The notes under the pieces were generated by a model. It was not told the origin of the DNA, made no database searches, and saw only the letters and a program-made list of their open reading frames with translations. Positions 8,675-16,426 of a DNA stretch of 54,408 nucleotides are shown here, piece by piece (within the stretch, counting starts at the first letter, position 1; each line of letters starts with the position of its first letter). The DNA comes from Flavobacteriaceae bacterium (GTDB taxonomy: Bacteria; Bacteroidota; Bacteroidia; Flavobacteriales; Flavobacteriaceae): positions 1-54,408 of the forward strand of contig JAKMEK010000058.1 of assembly GCA_022425945.1 (NCBI GenBank), written 5' to 3'. A program made the position numbers and the translations under genes.

Positions 8675-10864
8675 ATGAGAATAACTGTTTTTATCTGTAG
8701 TTGTGTCCTTGGATTAACATCCATTAACGCACAAGAGCAACAAGCGAAAGATTCGCTTGCTACCACCACCATTTCCTTGGAAGAGGTCAGTGTCGCTGGA
8801 CTCCGTGCCAGTAAAGATCAACCGCTAAGTTTTTCTGAAGTAACCAAGGAAGACCTAAAGGCCCGTAATTTAGGGCAAGACTTGCCCATTTTATTGAATT
8901 TCCTTCCTTCAGTGGTCACCACCTCTGACGCCGGAGCAGGAATTGGCTACACCGGGATACGTGTACGAGGAAGCGATGCCACGCGCGTAAATGTAACCAT
9001 CAACGGAATTCCCTACAACGATGCAGAATCACAAGGAACCTTTTGGGTGAATATGCCTGATTTTGCCTCTTCTGTGGAGAGCATTCAATTACAACGCGGG
9101 GTGGGAACATCAACCAATGGATCCAGTGCTTTCGGGGCAAGTTTAAATGTATTGACCAATGCAGCTTCGCAAGAAGCTTATGCACAAATTTCCAATTCAA
9201 TCGGTAGCTTTGGGACAGTTCGACACAGCCTTAAGTTTTCTACAGGTCTACTCAATGACAAAATCGAAATTGCGGGTCGTTTGGGGTCCATTGAATCCGA
9301 TGGATACATTGATCGTGCATCCTCTAACTTAAAATCCTATTTCTTACAGGGGGTTTATCAAGAGGGGAATACGCTCATCAAAGCCTTGGTTTTTGGAGGA
9401 CATGAAATCACTTACCAATCGTGGTTTGGGGTTGATCCATCTACCTTAGAAAATGACCGCACCTATAATTTTGCAGGAGAAATCTATGACGATAATGGTA
9501 ACCTAAGCGGGTATTATGACAATCAAGTTGACAACTACAAACAAGACCATTATCAATTACATTGGAATCAGCGCTATCACAACAATTGGTCTTCTTCTGT
9601 AGGGTTAAATTATACCTATGGACGTGGGTTTTATGAGGAGTATGAAAATAGCCTCAGTTTATCCGATTTGAGATTGGATGCGCTAAGTGTAGGAAGTACA
9701 AGCATTGGCGAAACAGCTGGGGTCATTCAAAAGTGGTTGGACAACGACTTTTATGTGCTAACTACTAATCTGCGTCATCAAGGGGCACAGACCGATTTGG
9801 TTTTTGGCACGTTGATGAGCAACTACCAAGGCGATCATTTTGGGAATTTGGTTTGGGCCCGCTATGCGAGCAATGCGCAACCCAAGCACGAATTTTACCG
9901 CAATAAAGGAGAGAAGAAAGAATTTTCTCTTTTTGGAAAAATCACCCATCAACTAAGCGATTCTTTTACGGCTTATGCCGACCTTCAATACCGCCGAGTA
10001 GATTACACGGCACTGGGAAGTCTCAACGAATTAGGAAGCATCGATATCGCAGATGACTTTAACTTTTTCAACCCTAAGCTAGGACTTACGTTCCATGCAG
10101 ACGAAAACACTCAACTATACGCCTCTTATGCCAAAGCACAGCGCGAGCCCAATCGTTCAGACTACGAAAATGGTAGCCCGCGTCCTGAGGTACTCAACGA
10201 TTTTGAACTCGGCTATCGTTCTGCTGGTGAAGGTCTAAAGTGGAGTGCCAACCTCTATTATATGGGGTATAAAGACCAATTGGTATTGACCGGAGAATTA
10301 GATGATGTGGGCGCGCCCATTCGTCAAAATGTGGGAGACAGCTACCGTTTGGGACTTGAAATTGAAGGGTCAATCGCCCTGACTAATCAATTGCTGTGGC
10401 AACCTAACCTTAGTTTGAGTCGAAATAAAAACCGCGATTTTAAGTTTCAGCGCGACGGACAATTGCAGAATCTAGGGGATACCAATATTTCCTATTCTCC
10501 ATCCATCATTGGAGGAAGTAATTTAGTTTATGCGCCCAGCACGCAATTACAAATAGGACTATTGTCCAAGTATGTAGGGGAACAATACCTTGGAAACATC
10601 GACGCGGATCTATCCAAGTTAGACGCCTATTTTATCAATGACCTCAACATCCGATATGCCGTTGGCCCACTGGGCTGGGTGAAAGCGATTGATTTTTCGT
10701 TGTTAGTCAACAACCTCTTCAATGAGAAGTTTACTTCTAACGGTTATTTTTATACCTATGACGACACTTGGTCCGACCCAAGTCAAGCTACGACCATAGA
10801 AGGAGTTGGCTACTACCCACAGGCAGGCACCAACTTTTTATTAGGAGCAAGCTTTAGATTTTAA
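8675..10864 (+). CDS. TonB-dependent outer-membrane receptor, probably for thiamine
   Basis: This 729-residue protein has a signal peptide (residues 1-20, ending INAQ). A plug domain spans about residues 35-160 (GYTGIRVRGSDATRVNVTING, then GVGTSTNGSSAFGASLNV). The rest is a long beta-barrel that ends in an aromatic residue (SFRF). It imports a ligand across the outer membrane using TonB energy. The TPP riboswitch directly upstream argues for thiamine or a phosphate ester of it. The start at 8675 is the one giving the signal peptide; a longer frame would begin inside the riboswitch. No carboxypeptidase-like N-terminal domain or SusD partner is present, so it is not a polysaccharide-utilisation receptor. 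Confidence 0.93.
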   Translation: MRITVFICSCVLGLTSINAQEQQAKDSLATTTISLEEVSVAGLRASKDQPLSFSEVTKEDLKARNLGQDLPILLNFLPSVVTTSDAGAGIGYTGIRVRGSDATRVNVTINGIPYNDAESQGTFWVNMPDFASSVESIQLQRGVGTSTNGSSAFGASLNVLTNAASQEAYAQISNSIGSFGTVRHSLKFSTGLLNDKIEIAGRLGSIESDGYIDRASSNLKSYFLQGVYQEGNTLIKALVFGGHEITYQSWFGVDPSTLENDRTYNFAGEIYDDNGNLSGYYDNQVDNYKQDHYQLHWNQRYHNNWSSSVGLNYTYGRGFYEEYENSLSLSDLRLDALSVGSTSIGETAGVIQKWLDNDFYVLTTNLRHQGAQTDLVFGTLMSNYQGDHFGNLVWARYASNAQPKHEFYRNKGEKKEFSLFGKITHQLSDSFTAYADLQYRRVDYTALGSLNELGSIDIADDFNFFNPKLGLTFHADENTQLYASYAKAQREPNRSDYENGSPRPEVLNDFELGYRSAGEGLKWSANLYYMGYKDQLVLTGELDDVGAPIRQNVGDSYRLGLEIEGSIALTNQLLWQPNLSLSRNKNRDFKFQRDGQLQNLGDTNISYSPSIIGGSNLVYAPSTQLQIGLLSKYVGEQYLGNIDADLSKLDAYFINDLNIRYAVGPLGWVKAIDFSLLVNNLFNEKFTSNGYFYTYDDTWSDPSQATTIEGVGYYPQAGTNFLLGASFRF

Positions 10865-10876
10865 GCAATAAAATGT

Positions 10877-10916
10877 AACGTGCATGCTGTAATTCTTCAG
10901 GGTGCACGTTTTTTTT
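10877..10916 (+). terminator. Intrinsic terminator of the thiamine receptor gene
   Basis: AACGTGCA (10877-10884) and TGCACGTT (10903-10910) form an 8-bp stem with an 18-base loop, followed by T6. It overlaps the 3' end of the convergent lipoprotein gene by two bases. Confidence 0.85.
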
Positions 10917-11373
10917 AGTTCGAAATGACCAAACTGTTTCCGCGAACATCTACCCGATACATGATCAGGGAATAGATCTCGGTTGCTCCTTCGGGAGGAT
11001 TGAGCAATTGCCCGGTTGCCATACTATACCGATAATCTTCACAAGCACATTCTGCCAAAACGCCAACCAATTGGGTTTGCGAGCAACTCGAGGGTAAATG
11101 ATTGGGACAACTGGCTTCCCAAGCCATATAACTACTACCATTGAGGTTAAACAAATGAATGCCTTTGTGTCCCGCATTGGGCAACAAAAGGGAACCCCCA
11201 GCAAAACGCAGATTGTCGTATTGGGGAAGGCTGAGGTTGATGGGTAACGAAAACGTTAGGTCGGGGAGATAGGGATTTCGCTCCAAATCATTTTTCCCAC
11301 ACGACAGGACAAGGAAGAGTCCAACGAGGAACAGTTGTTTCTTTCGGAATGATAATGAGGCAATCCTATTCAT
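10915..11373 (-). CDS. Lipoprotein with a degenerate Rieske-like fold
   Basis: This 152-residue protein has a lipoprotein signal (VLSC, Cys25). The C-terminal half looks like a Rieske domain: a CPNH segment (Cys89, His92), then CACEDYRYSMATGQ (Cys109-Ala-Cys111-Glu112), which lines up with the usual CPCHGS-x-F-x-TG. The second His ligand is Glu, and the first motif has one extra residue, so a normal [2Fe-2S] centre is unlikely. It may be a structural relative or bind a different metal. The start at 11373 was chosen for the signal peptide. It is divergent from greA with a short shared intergenic region. Confidence 0.7.
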   Translation of the reverse strand: MNRIASLSFRKKQLFLVGLFLVLSCGKNDLERNPYLPDLTFSLPINLSLPQYDNLRFAGGSLLLPNAGHKGIHLFNLNGSSYMAWEASCPNHLPSSCSQTQLVGVLAECACEDYRYSMATGQLLNPPEGATEIYSLIMYRVDVRGNSLVISN

Positions 11374-11378
11374 TTTTA

Positions 11379-11386
11379 TATCTTTG
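11379..11386 (+). promoter_or_regulatory. -7 box of greA
   Basis: TATCTTTG matches TAnnTTTG, 54 bases before the greA start. In the resulting leader a weak hairpin (ACCCTT 11392-11397 with AAGGGT 11409-11414) is followed by T5. No good -33 box was seen. Confidence 0.5.
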
Positions 11387-11440
11387 TGTTTACCCTTTCT
11401 CAAAATTGAAGGGTTTTTATGTTATTTAAACGAAAAGATC

Positions 11441-11917
11441 ATGAGTAAAGTATCTTATTATACCGAAGAAGGGTTAAAAAAATTGAGAGACGAGCTCAAC
11501 CATTTGAAAGATGTTGAACGCCCCAAAGCCTCAAACGCCATTGCGGAAGCCCGCGACAAGGGTGATTTGAGTGAAAACGCAGAATACGATGCCGCCAAAG
11601 AAGCTCAAGGTTTGTTAGAACTTCGGATTTCAAAAATGGAAGAAACCCTATCCAATGCTCGTATTATCGACGAAACGGCACTTGACAATTCTAAGGTGTT
11701 AGTCCTTTCAACGGTGGAGGTAAAAAACAAAGCCAATGGCATGCAAATGACCTATACCTTGGTGGCCCAAAGCGAAGCCGACCTAGCCTCGGGTAAAATT
11801 TCTGTTGATTCTCCTATTGGGAAAGGCATGTTAGGGAAAAAAGTAGGTGAAATTGCCGAAATTCAAGTGCCGAATGGAATCATTCAATTGGAAATCATTT
11901 CCATCAGCCGTACCTAA
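11441..11917 (+). CDS. greA: Transcription elongation factor GreA
   Basis: This 158-residue protein has the two GreA parts: an N-terminal coiled coil with the acidic tip region (AEARDKGDLSENAEYDAAKEAQ, about residues 36-57, described by its key DLSENAEY) and a C-terminal FKBP-like domain (SPIGKGMLGKKVGE). It enters the RNA polymerase secondary channel and stimulates cleavage of backtracked RNA. The start at 11441 gives the usual MSKVSYYTEEGL N-terminus. The HIT gene starts at the very next base after its stop, so they form an operon. Confidence 0.97.
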   Translation: MSKVSYYTEEGLKKLRDELNHLKDVERPKASNAIAEARDKGDLSENAEYDAAKEAQGLLELRISKMEETLSNARIIDETALDNSKVLVLSTVEVKNKANGMQMTYTLVAQSEADLASGKISVDSPIGKGMLGKKVGEIAEIQVPNGIIQLEIISISRT

Positions 11918-12307
11918 ATGTCCAGTATATTCAATAAAATCATCGCGGGTGAAATTCCGTGTTACCGTGTAGCAGAAGACGAGAAGCATCTAGCTTTTTT
12001 AGACATAAACCCCAATGCAGAGGGGCACACGCTTTGTATTCCCAAAAAAGAAGTCGATCGTTTGTTCGATTTACCTGAGGAAGACTACGCTGCACTGCTA
12101 CACTTTTCCCGAAAAGTAGCGCTCGCCCTTAAAAAAACCATTCCCTGTGATCGCGTTGGCCTCACCGTCATTGGCTTGGAAGTTCCCCATGCACACGTCC
12201 ATTTAATCCCTTTGAATACGATGGCCGATGCAACCTTTGCTAAGAAGGTGCAAATCCAACCCCAAGCCATGCAAGTTTTGGCCGAAAAGATTGCGGCGAA
12301 TACATAA
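11918..12307 (+). CDS. HIT-family nucleotide hydrolase (Hint-like)
   Basis: This 129-residue cytoplasmic protein contains the histidine triad HAHVHLIP (His91, His93, His95). Such proteins hydrolyse phosphoramidate or adenylated nucleotides; the physiological substrate is usually unknown. The N-terminal SIFNKIIAGEIPCYRV is typical of the Hint group, although the two metal-binding Cys of some members are not obvious. The start follows the greA stop with no gap. An AATT repeat array begins right after its stop codon. Confidence 0.95.
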   Translation: MSSIFNKIIAGEIPCYRVAEDEKHLAFLDINPNAEGHTLCIPKKEVDRLFDLPEEDYAALLHFSRKVALALKKTIPCDRVGLTVIGLEVPHAHVHLIPLNTMADATFAKKVQIQPQAMQVLAEKIAANT

Positions 12308-12572
12308 GAATTAGGAATTAAAAATTAGGAATTAAGAATTAATTTCATTCCTAATTGAACTCTTCTTAATTATCAATTGAACACTTCCTAATTACCTCAC
12401 TGCGTTCAGCCAGTCGCTTCACTCGTCTCTTAATTTCCAATTCATAATTGTTAATTGCAACGCTATGCTCAGCCAGTCGTCTTCGCCTTTGGCAGATCCT
12501 CTTGTCCCAATTGCCTCGCTTCGCTCAGCCAGTTCGCCAACTGCGTTGGCTCGTGTCCTAATTCCTAATTCC
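12308..12572. repeat. AATT-bounded hairpin repeat array, locus 1
   Basis: The left end is made of short AATTAGGA/AATTAAGA-like units and the right end of their reverse complements (TCCTAATT). Between them lie three GC-rich cores bounded by AATT: 12390-12431 (diverged), 12453-12508 (56 bp, with GCC-TTT-GGC) and 12509-12559 (51 bp, with GCCAAC-TGC-GTTGGC). All share CAGCCAGT. The 51-bp unit is identical to the one at 13822. The array starts at the base after the HIT stop and runs through the stop codon of the convergent kinase. Confidence 0.85.
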
Positions 12573-13733
12573 TCTGTCTTTTTTCTGCAATACTATTTCA
12601 AAGGTCGTTCCTTTTCCCAGCTTACTTTCTTTCACCCAAATGGAGCCCTTGTGGTATTCGTGTATGATGCGATGAGCCAGTGAGAGTCCCAAGCCCCAAC
12701 CTCTAGATTTGGTTGTAAAGCCTGGTTGAAAAATTTTCTTAAGGTGTTTGGGAGCAATACCGCTTCCTTCATCTTTGACCAACAAGCGAATATCGTGTTC
12801 ATGTTCGATGAGTTGAATTTGTATTTGCCCGATTCCTTTCATGGAGTCCAATCCATTTTTGACTAAATTTTCCAATGTCCAGCTCAATAGGGAGTCGTTG
12901 AGCGGTAGAAGAATTTCCTTTTCTGGGAGATCGACTGCCCATTGGATTTGTTTCCCGGTACGTTTTTGGAGGTAAGCAATGGTTTCTCGGGCAATGTGGA
13001 CGATATCTTTTTGGAGTAATTCAGGCAAGGAGCCCACTTTTGAAAAACGTTCTGTAATTACTTCTAAGCGTTCAATGTCTTTTTGCATCTCTTCAATTGA
13101 GGCGGGGGCAATGTTTTGCTCCTTAAGTAAGTCTATCCACCCCATGAGTGAACTCAGCGGTGTGCCAATTTGGTGGGCGGTTTCCTTCGCCATACCGGCC
13201 CATAAACGATTTTGTTCTGCAGCCTTATTGGTTTGAAAGAAAAAGTAAAGCAGGCCTCCAAACAGCAATATGATGAGTAGTAGGGCTAGGGGATAATACT
13301 GCAATTTTACCAGCAAGAGCGAATCTCCGTAATACAAATTCTGATTAATGATGTCTTTATATACAATGGGAATGGGGGCATTTTGTTTTTTAAGCTTAGC
13401 TAGGGATGCATACAATGCCAAAGAATCGGGATCGTCCTCTGAATTCCATTCAATGTTTCTGAAGTCAATTATTTTCCCTTCTTCATTGACCTGAATCATG
13501 GGGGTAATTCCAATTTTCTGCAAAACATCAAAGGTAAGTGTGCCATAATCTCGGCTCAAATCATTGCTCTCCACCAATTCTTTTTGTGCGGTGGCCCAGA
13601 GTTCCATCTTGGTGCGCTCCTCATTTTTCAACACTTGAAACAACACATTTGTGTTCCACAAAATGAGACTTACAATGCCAAAAGCTCCCAAGAGCCCCCA
13701 GTTTTTCCACAAAGATTTAAAGGATCGAAACAC
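12558..13733 (-). CDS. Membrane sensor histidine kinase without adjacent response regulator
   Basis: This 391-residue kinase has two membrane helices (about 13-34 and 147-166) around a sensor loop of about 110 residues. The dimerisation/H-box is AKETAHQIGTPLSSL (His187). The ATPase domain shows the N box (LENLVKNGLDSM), DEGSGI and GWGLGLSLAH. It should autophosphorylate on His187 and pass the phosphate to a regulator, but none is encoded next to it. The start codon is GTG at 13733, 41 bases after a TAACTTTG box. The last three codons and the TAG stop are formed by the AATTAGG repeat sequence, so the original C-terminus may have been altered. Confidence 0.92.
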   Translation of the reverse strand: MFRSFKSLWKNWGLLGAFGIVSLILWNTNVLFQVLKNEERTKMELWATAQKELVESNDLSRDYGTLTFDVLQKIGITPMIQVNEEGKIIDFRNIEWNSEDDPDSLALYASLAKLKKQNAPIPIVYKDIINQNLYYGDSLLLVKLQYYPLALLLIILLFGGLLYFFFQTNKAAEQNRLWAGMAKETAHQIGTPLSSLMGWIDLLKEQNIAPASIEEMQKDIERLEVITERFSKVGSLPELLQKDIVHIARETIAYLQKRTGKQIQWAVDLPEKEILLPLNDSLLSWTLENLVKNGLDSMKGIGQIQIQLIEHEHDIRLLVKDEGSGIAPKHLKKIFQPGFTTKSRGWGLGLSLAHRIIHEYHKGSIWVKESKLGKGTTFEIVLQKKDRGIRN

Positions 13734-13773
13734 TACGTTTTACTTAACGTCTCAAGTTACCGAATATTATTGA

Positions 13774-13781
13774 CAAAGTTA
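13774..13781 (-). promoter_or_regulatory. -7 box of the sensor kinase gene
   Basis: TAACTTTG on the minus strand is an exact TAnnTTTG element, 41 bases upstream of the GTG start. A TTTG lies only 13 bp further upstream, too close to be a standard -33 box. Confidence 0.45.
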
Positions 13782-13821
13782 AAAAGCCCATTGCCAAACG
13801 GATGCTCGTCCTCTCACTCTC

Positions 13822-13923
13822 AATTGCCTCGCTTCGCTCAGCCAGTTCGCCAACTGCGTTGGCTCGTGTCCTAATTGCCTCGCTACGCTCAGCCAGTTCG
13901 CCAACTGCGTTGGCTCGTGTCCT
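13822..13923. repeat. Tandem pair of 51-bp repeats, locus 2
   Basis: Two head-to-tail 51-bp units (13822-13872 and 13873-13923) differ by one base (CGCTTCGC against CGCTACGC). The first is identical to 12509-12559. Each can form the hairpins CAGTT-CGCC-AACTG or GCCAAC-TGC-GTTGGC, which exclude one another. Translating the pair gives a repetitive Ser/Ala/Leu-rich peptide, which is not a gene. The pair sits between the divergent kinase and DUF3127 genes. Confidence 0.92.
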
Positions 13924-13964
13924 AATTCTTCCCTTTTTCTTTCGTATTTCCCTCTTGGTTTATG

Positions 13965-13972
13965 TACTTTTG
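13965..13972 (+). promoter_or_regulatory. -7 box of the DUF3127 gene
   Basis: TACTTTTG matches TAnnTTTG and lies 18 bases before the ATG at 13991. The -33 region is weak. Confidence 0.5.
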
Positions 13973-13990
13973 GGGTTTAAATTTATAGTC

Positions 13991-14368
13991 ATGGAAGTAG
14001 CAGGAAAAATTAAATGGTTGGACGAAACCAAAACCTACGGATCAAACGGATTTCGCAAACGCGAAGTGGTTGTTACCACAGAAGAGCAATACCCACAGCA
14101 TATTTTGGTGGAATTTGTTCAGGATAAATGTGATTTACTCAACAGTTTTCAGCTGGGACAAAGTGTTAAGATTGGGATTAATCTTCGTGGTCGTGAGTGG
14201 GTAAACCCACAAGGGGAAACCAAGTACTTTAACTCTGTACAAGGCTGGCGAATAGAAGCTGCTGCTGGCAATGCGGGTCCGGCTGACATGCCGCCCATGC
14301 CCCCTGCCTCTGCATTTGAAGCTGCTCCAGACAACAACAACGAAGTAGAAGACGATCTACCATTCTAA
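13991..14368 (+). CDS. DUF3127 protein with SSB-like acidic C-terminal tip
   Basis: This 125-residue cytoplasmic protein starts MEVAGKIKWLDET and is beta-rich over the first 95 residues (VKIGINLRGREW, then YFNSVQGWRIE), which fits the DUF3127 family. A flexible Ala/Pro/Met-rich linker follows, and the protein ends EVEDDLPF. That ending closely resembles the DDDIPF tip with which SSB recruits DNA repair and replication proteins. An OB-like fold and a nucleic-acid role are therefore plausible, but this is inference. The start is set by the -7 box and the family N-terminus; a longer frame runs back through the tandem repeats and was rejected. Confidence 0.82.
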   Translation: MEVAGKIKWLDETKTYGSNGFRKREVVVTTEEQYPQHILVEFVQDKCDLLNSFQLGQSVKIGINLRGREWVNPQGETKYFNSVQGWRIEAAAGNAGPADMPPMPPASAFEAAPDNNNEVEDDLPF

Positions 14369-14453
14369 AGGCTAGCCGCTAAGCCGATAAGCAAAGGTCA
14401 ATCGCTCTTTTCTAATTGAATCATTCTTAAATAGATAATTATTCAAAGAGTTA

Positions 14454-14484
14454 TTGTCATTCAAAAATTATTGTCTTACATTTG
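14454..14484 (+). promoter_or_regulatory. Promoter of rplM-rpsI
   Basis: TTG (14454-14456), a 20-bp spacer and TACATTTG (14477-14484) match the consensus. The GTG start of rplM is 43 bases after the -7 box. The stretch between 14369 and 14453 shows only a small GGCT/AGCC hairpin. Confidence 0.72.
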
Positions 14485-14527
14485 CAGCCCCTTAATGGGA
14501 GAAAAATACTAGATAAAACAATTTATT

Positions 14528-14983
14528 GTGGATACATTAAGTTATAAAACCATCTCGGCCAATGCCAACACTGTTGATAAACAATGGTTAGTTGTAGACG
14601 TTGCCGGCATGCCTTTAGGAAGAATGGCCTCTGAAGTTGCGAAACTTATTCGAGGAAAGCACAAACCCAATTACACTCCTCACGTTGACTGTGGAGATAA
14701 TGTAATCGTCATCAATGCGGAGCAAATCCAGTTGAGCGGGGAGAAGTGGAAACAAAAAATCTATTTGCGTCACACAGGTTATCCTGGTGGACAACGTGCC
14801 TTGAGCGCTGAGCAATTATATGCTAAGAGCCCATCGCGTTTGGTAGAAAACGCAGTTCGCGGAATGTTGCCTAAGAACAAATTAGGTGCTGTTCTTTTCA
14901 GAAACTTAAAAGTATTTAATGGATCGGAGCACAGTCATGCTGGATTAAACCCGACCACCATTCAACTTAATAAATTCAACTAA
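14528..14983 (+). CDS. rplM: Large-subunit ribosomal protein L13
   Basis: This 151-residue uL13 shows the family patterns [16 protein letters not shown] near the start and [18 protein letters not shown] in the middle. It is an early-binding 50S protein. The start codon is GTG; no ATG is available at a suitable position. Its stop overlaps the ATG of rpsI by one base (TAATG), the classic L13-S9 coupling. Confidence 0.97.
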   Translation: MDTLSYKTISANANTVDKQWLVVDVAGMPLGRMASEVAKLIRGKHKPNYTPHVDCGDNVIVINAEQIQLSGEKWKQKIYLRHTGYPGGQRALSAEQLYAKSPSRLVENAVRGMLPKNKLGAVLFRNLKVFNGSEHSHAGLNPTTIQLNKFN

Positions 14984-15369
14984 TGGACGTAATTCACACC
15001 ATCGGTCGTCGTAAGACATCTGTCGCACGTATCTTCTTATCAGAAGGAAAAGGAGAAATTACCGTAAACAAAAAAGGGTACGAAACTTATTTTCCAACTT
15101 CTACCTTACAATACAAAATCCAACAGCCTTTTGCCTTAACAGAAACCCAAGGAAATTATGACCTTAAAGTTACTGTAACAGGTGGAGGAATCAACGGACA
15201 AGCAGAAGCCGTTCGTTTAGCCATCTCACGCGCACTTTGCCAAATCGACGAAGAAAATCGTTTGGTGTTAAAACCAGAAGGTTTGTTGACACGTGATCCA
15301 CGTATGGTAGAGCGTAAGAAATTCGGACAGAAGAAAGCCCGTAAGAAATTCCAATTCTCGAAACGTTAA
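14983..15369 (+). CDS. rpsI: Small-subunit ribosomal protein S9
   Basis: This 128-residue uS9 has the typical N-terminus ([11 protein letters not shown]) and a basic C-terminal tail ending FQFSKR, which reaches the P-site tRNA in the 30S subunit. It is translationally coupled to rplM by a one-base overlap. A structured gap of 155 bp separates it from rpsB. Confidence 0.98.
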   Translation: MDVIHTIGRRKTSVARIFLSEGKGEITVNKKGYETYFPTSTLQYKIQQPFALTETQGNYDLKVTVTGGGINGQAEAVRLAISRALCQIDEENRLVLKPEGLLTRDPRMVERKKFGQKKARKKFQFSKR

Positions 15370-15378
15370 TATTTTTTG

Positions 15379-15490
15379 CTTCTTTTCGCAAAAAGAAGTT
15401 GTTCATATATTTTTTAACCCGTTGCCCACTCAGCTCGCTGAGATTAGTTTAGCATCTAAATTGTCAAGGCCCGTTTTTTCGGCCACTTGA
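15379..15490 (+). promoter_or_regulatory. Structured leader upstream of rpsB
   Basis: Four short hairpins follow one another: CTTCTTTT/AAAAGAAG (15379-15398), CTCAG/CTGAG (15429-15442), TTTAG/CTAAA (15448-15460) and TCAAG/CTTGA enclosing GCCCG-T6-CGGC (15464-15490). The first could act as a weak terminator for rpsI. The others lie in what would be the rpsB leader and may be an autoregulatory S2-binding site; that is inference. Confidence 0.4.
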
Positions 15491-15524
15491 TGATTGCTAA
15501 CTACGGAACGTAAACTAACCAAAA

Positions 15525-16334
15525 ATGGCAAACACAGACGTAAAAGACCTGCTCAACGCAGGCGTACACTTCGGTCACTTGACCCGCAAATGGAATCCTA
15601 ACATGGCGCCCTATATCTATATGGAGCGTAACGGAATCCACATCATCAACTTGTACAAAACTGCAGCTAAAGTAGACGAAGCGGCAGAAGCAATGAAGAA
15701 AATCGCTGCTTCTGGACGTAAAATCCTTTTTGTTGCGACCAAGAAACAAGCCAAAGACATCGTATCAACCAAAGCTGCTGAGGCAAAAATGCCATACATC
15801 ACAGAGCGTTGGCCCGGTGGAATGTTGACCAACTTTGTCACCATTCGTAAGGCGGTGAAGAAAATGGCTGCCATCGATCGCATGAAGAAAGACGGTACCT
15901 TTGAAACACTTTCGAAAAAAGAAAAATTACAAGTAAGCCGTTTACGCGCAAAATTGGAAAAGAACTTAGGTTCAATCACCGAAATGACACGTTTACCTGG
16001 AGCTTTATTTGTTGTTGACATCAAGCGCGAGCACATTGCGATCAAAGAAGCACAGAAATTGAAAATTCCAATTTTTGCCATGGTTGACACCAACTCTGAT
16101 CCACGCGATGTAGACTATGTTATTCCATCCAATGATGATGCATCTAAATCAATTGACAAAATTTTAAGCATCGTTACTTCTGCAGTAAGCGAGGGTTTAA
16201 CTAATCGTCAGTCAGAGAAAGATGCTGAAAATAAAGGACAAGAAGCAGCCCCTGCTGCTCCAGCCGCTGAGGCCGCTGCACCAGTAGTAGAAGCCGCTCC
16301 AGCAAAAGAAGGAGACGCACCTGCTGAGGCATAA
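15525..16334 (+). CDS. rpsB: Small-subunit ribosomal protein S2 with Ala/Glu/Pro-rich tail
   Basis: This 269-residue uS2 has the core family features (AGVHFGHLTRKWNPNM, FVATKKQAKD, ERWPGGMLTN, NSDPRDVDYVIPSNDD). It joins the 30S subunit late. From about residue 228 the protein continues as a low-complexity Ala, Pro and Glu tail, which is longer than in many bacteria and resembles the linker on L21 in this genome. rpsB-tsf is the usual pair, with 92 bp between the genes. Confidence 0.98.
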   Translation: MANTDVKDLLNAGVHFGHLTRKWNPNMAPYIYMERNGIHIINLYKTAAKVDEAAEAMKKIAASGRKILFVATKKQAKDIVSTKAAEAKMPYITERWPGGMLTNFVTIRKAVKKMAAIDRMKKDGTFETLSKKEKLQVSRLRAKLEKNLGSITEMTRLPGALFVVDIKREHIAIKEAQKLKIPIFAMVDTNSDPRDVDYVIPSNDDASKSIDKILSIVTSAVSEGLTNRQSEKDAENKGQEAAPAAPAAEAAAPVVEAAPAKEGDAPAEA

Positions 16335-16426
16335 GCCAAAAACAATAGTAACAACCTTAAGCAAAGCTAGGGAATAGCTTTTACGCAAAGCCATTTCCTA
16401 GTTTTCTACTTTATAATCAATATATT

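Noticed and set aside
12308-12572. CRISPR-like array
   Set aside because: Units are irregular in length and the sequences between them are themselves repeats, not unique spacers; no cas genes are present.
13802-13990. Open frame upstream of DUF3127 giving a repetitive Ser/Ala/Leu-rich N-terminus
   Set aside because: It is only the translation of the tandem 51-bp repeats; the real start follows a -7 box at 13965-13972.
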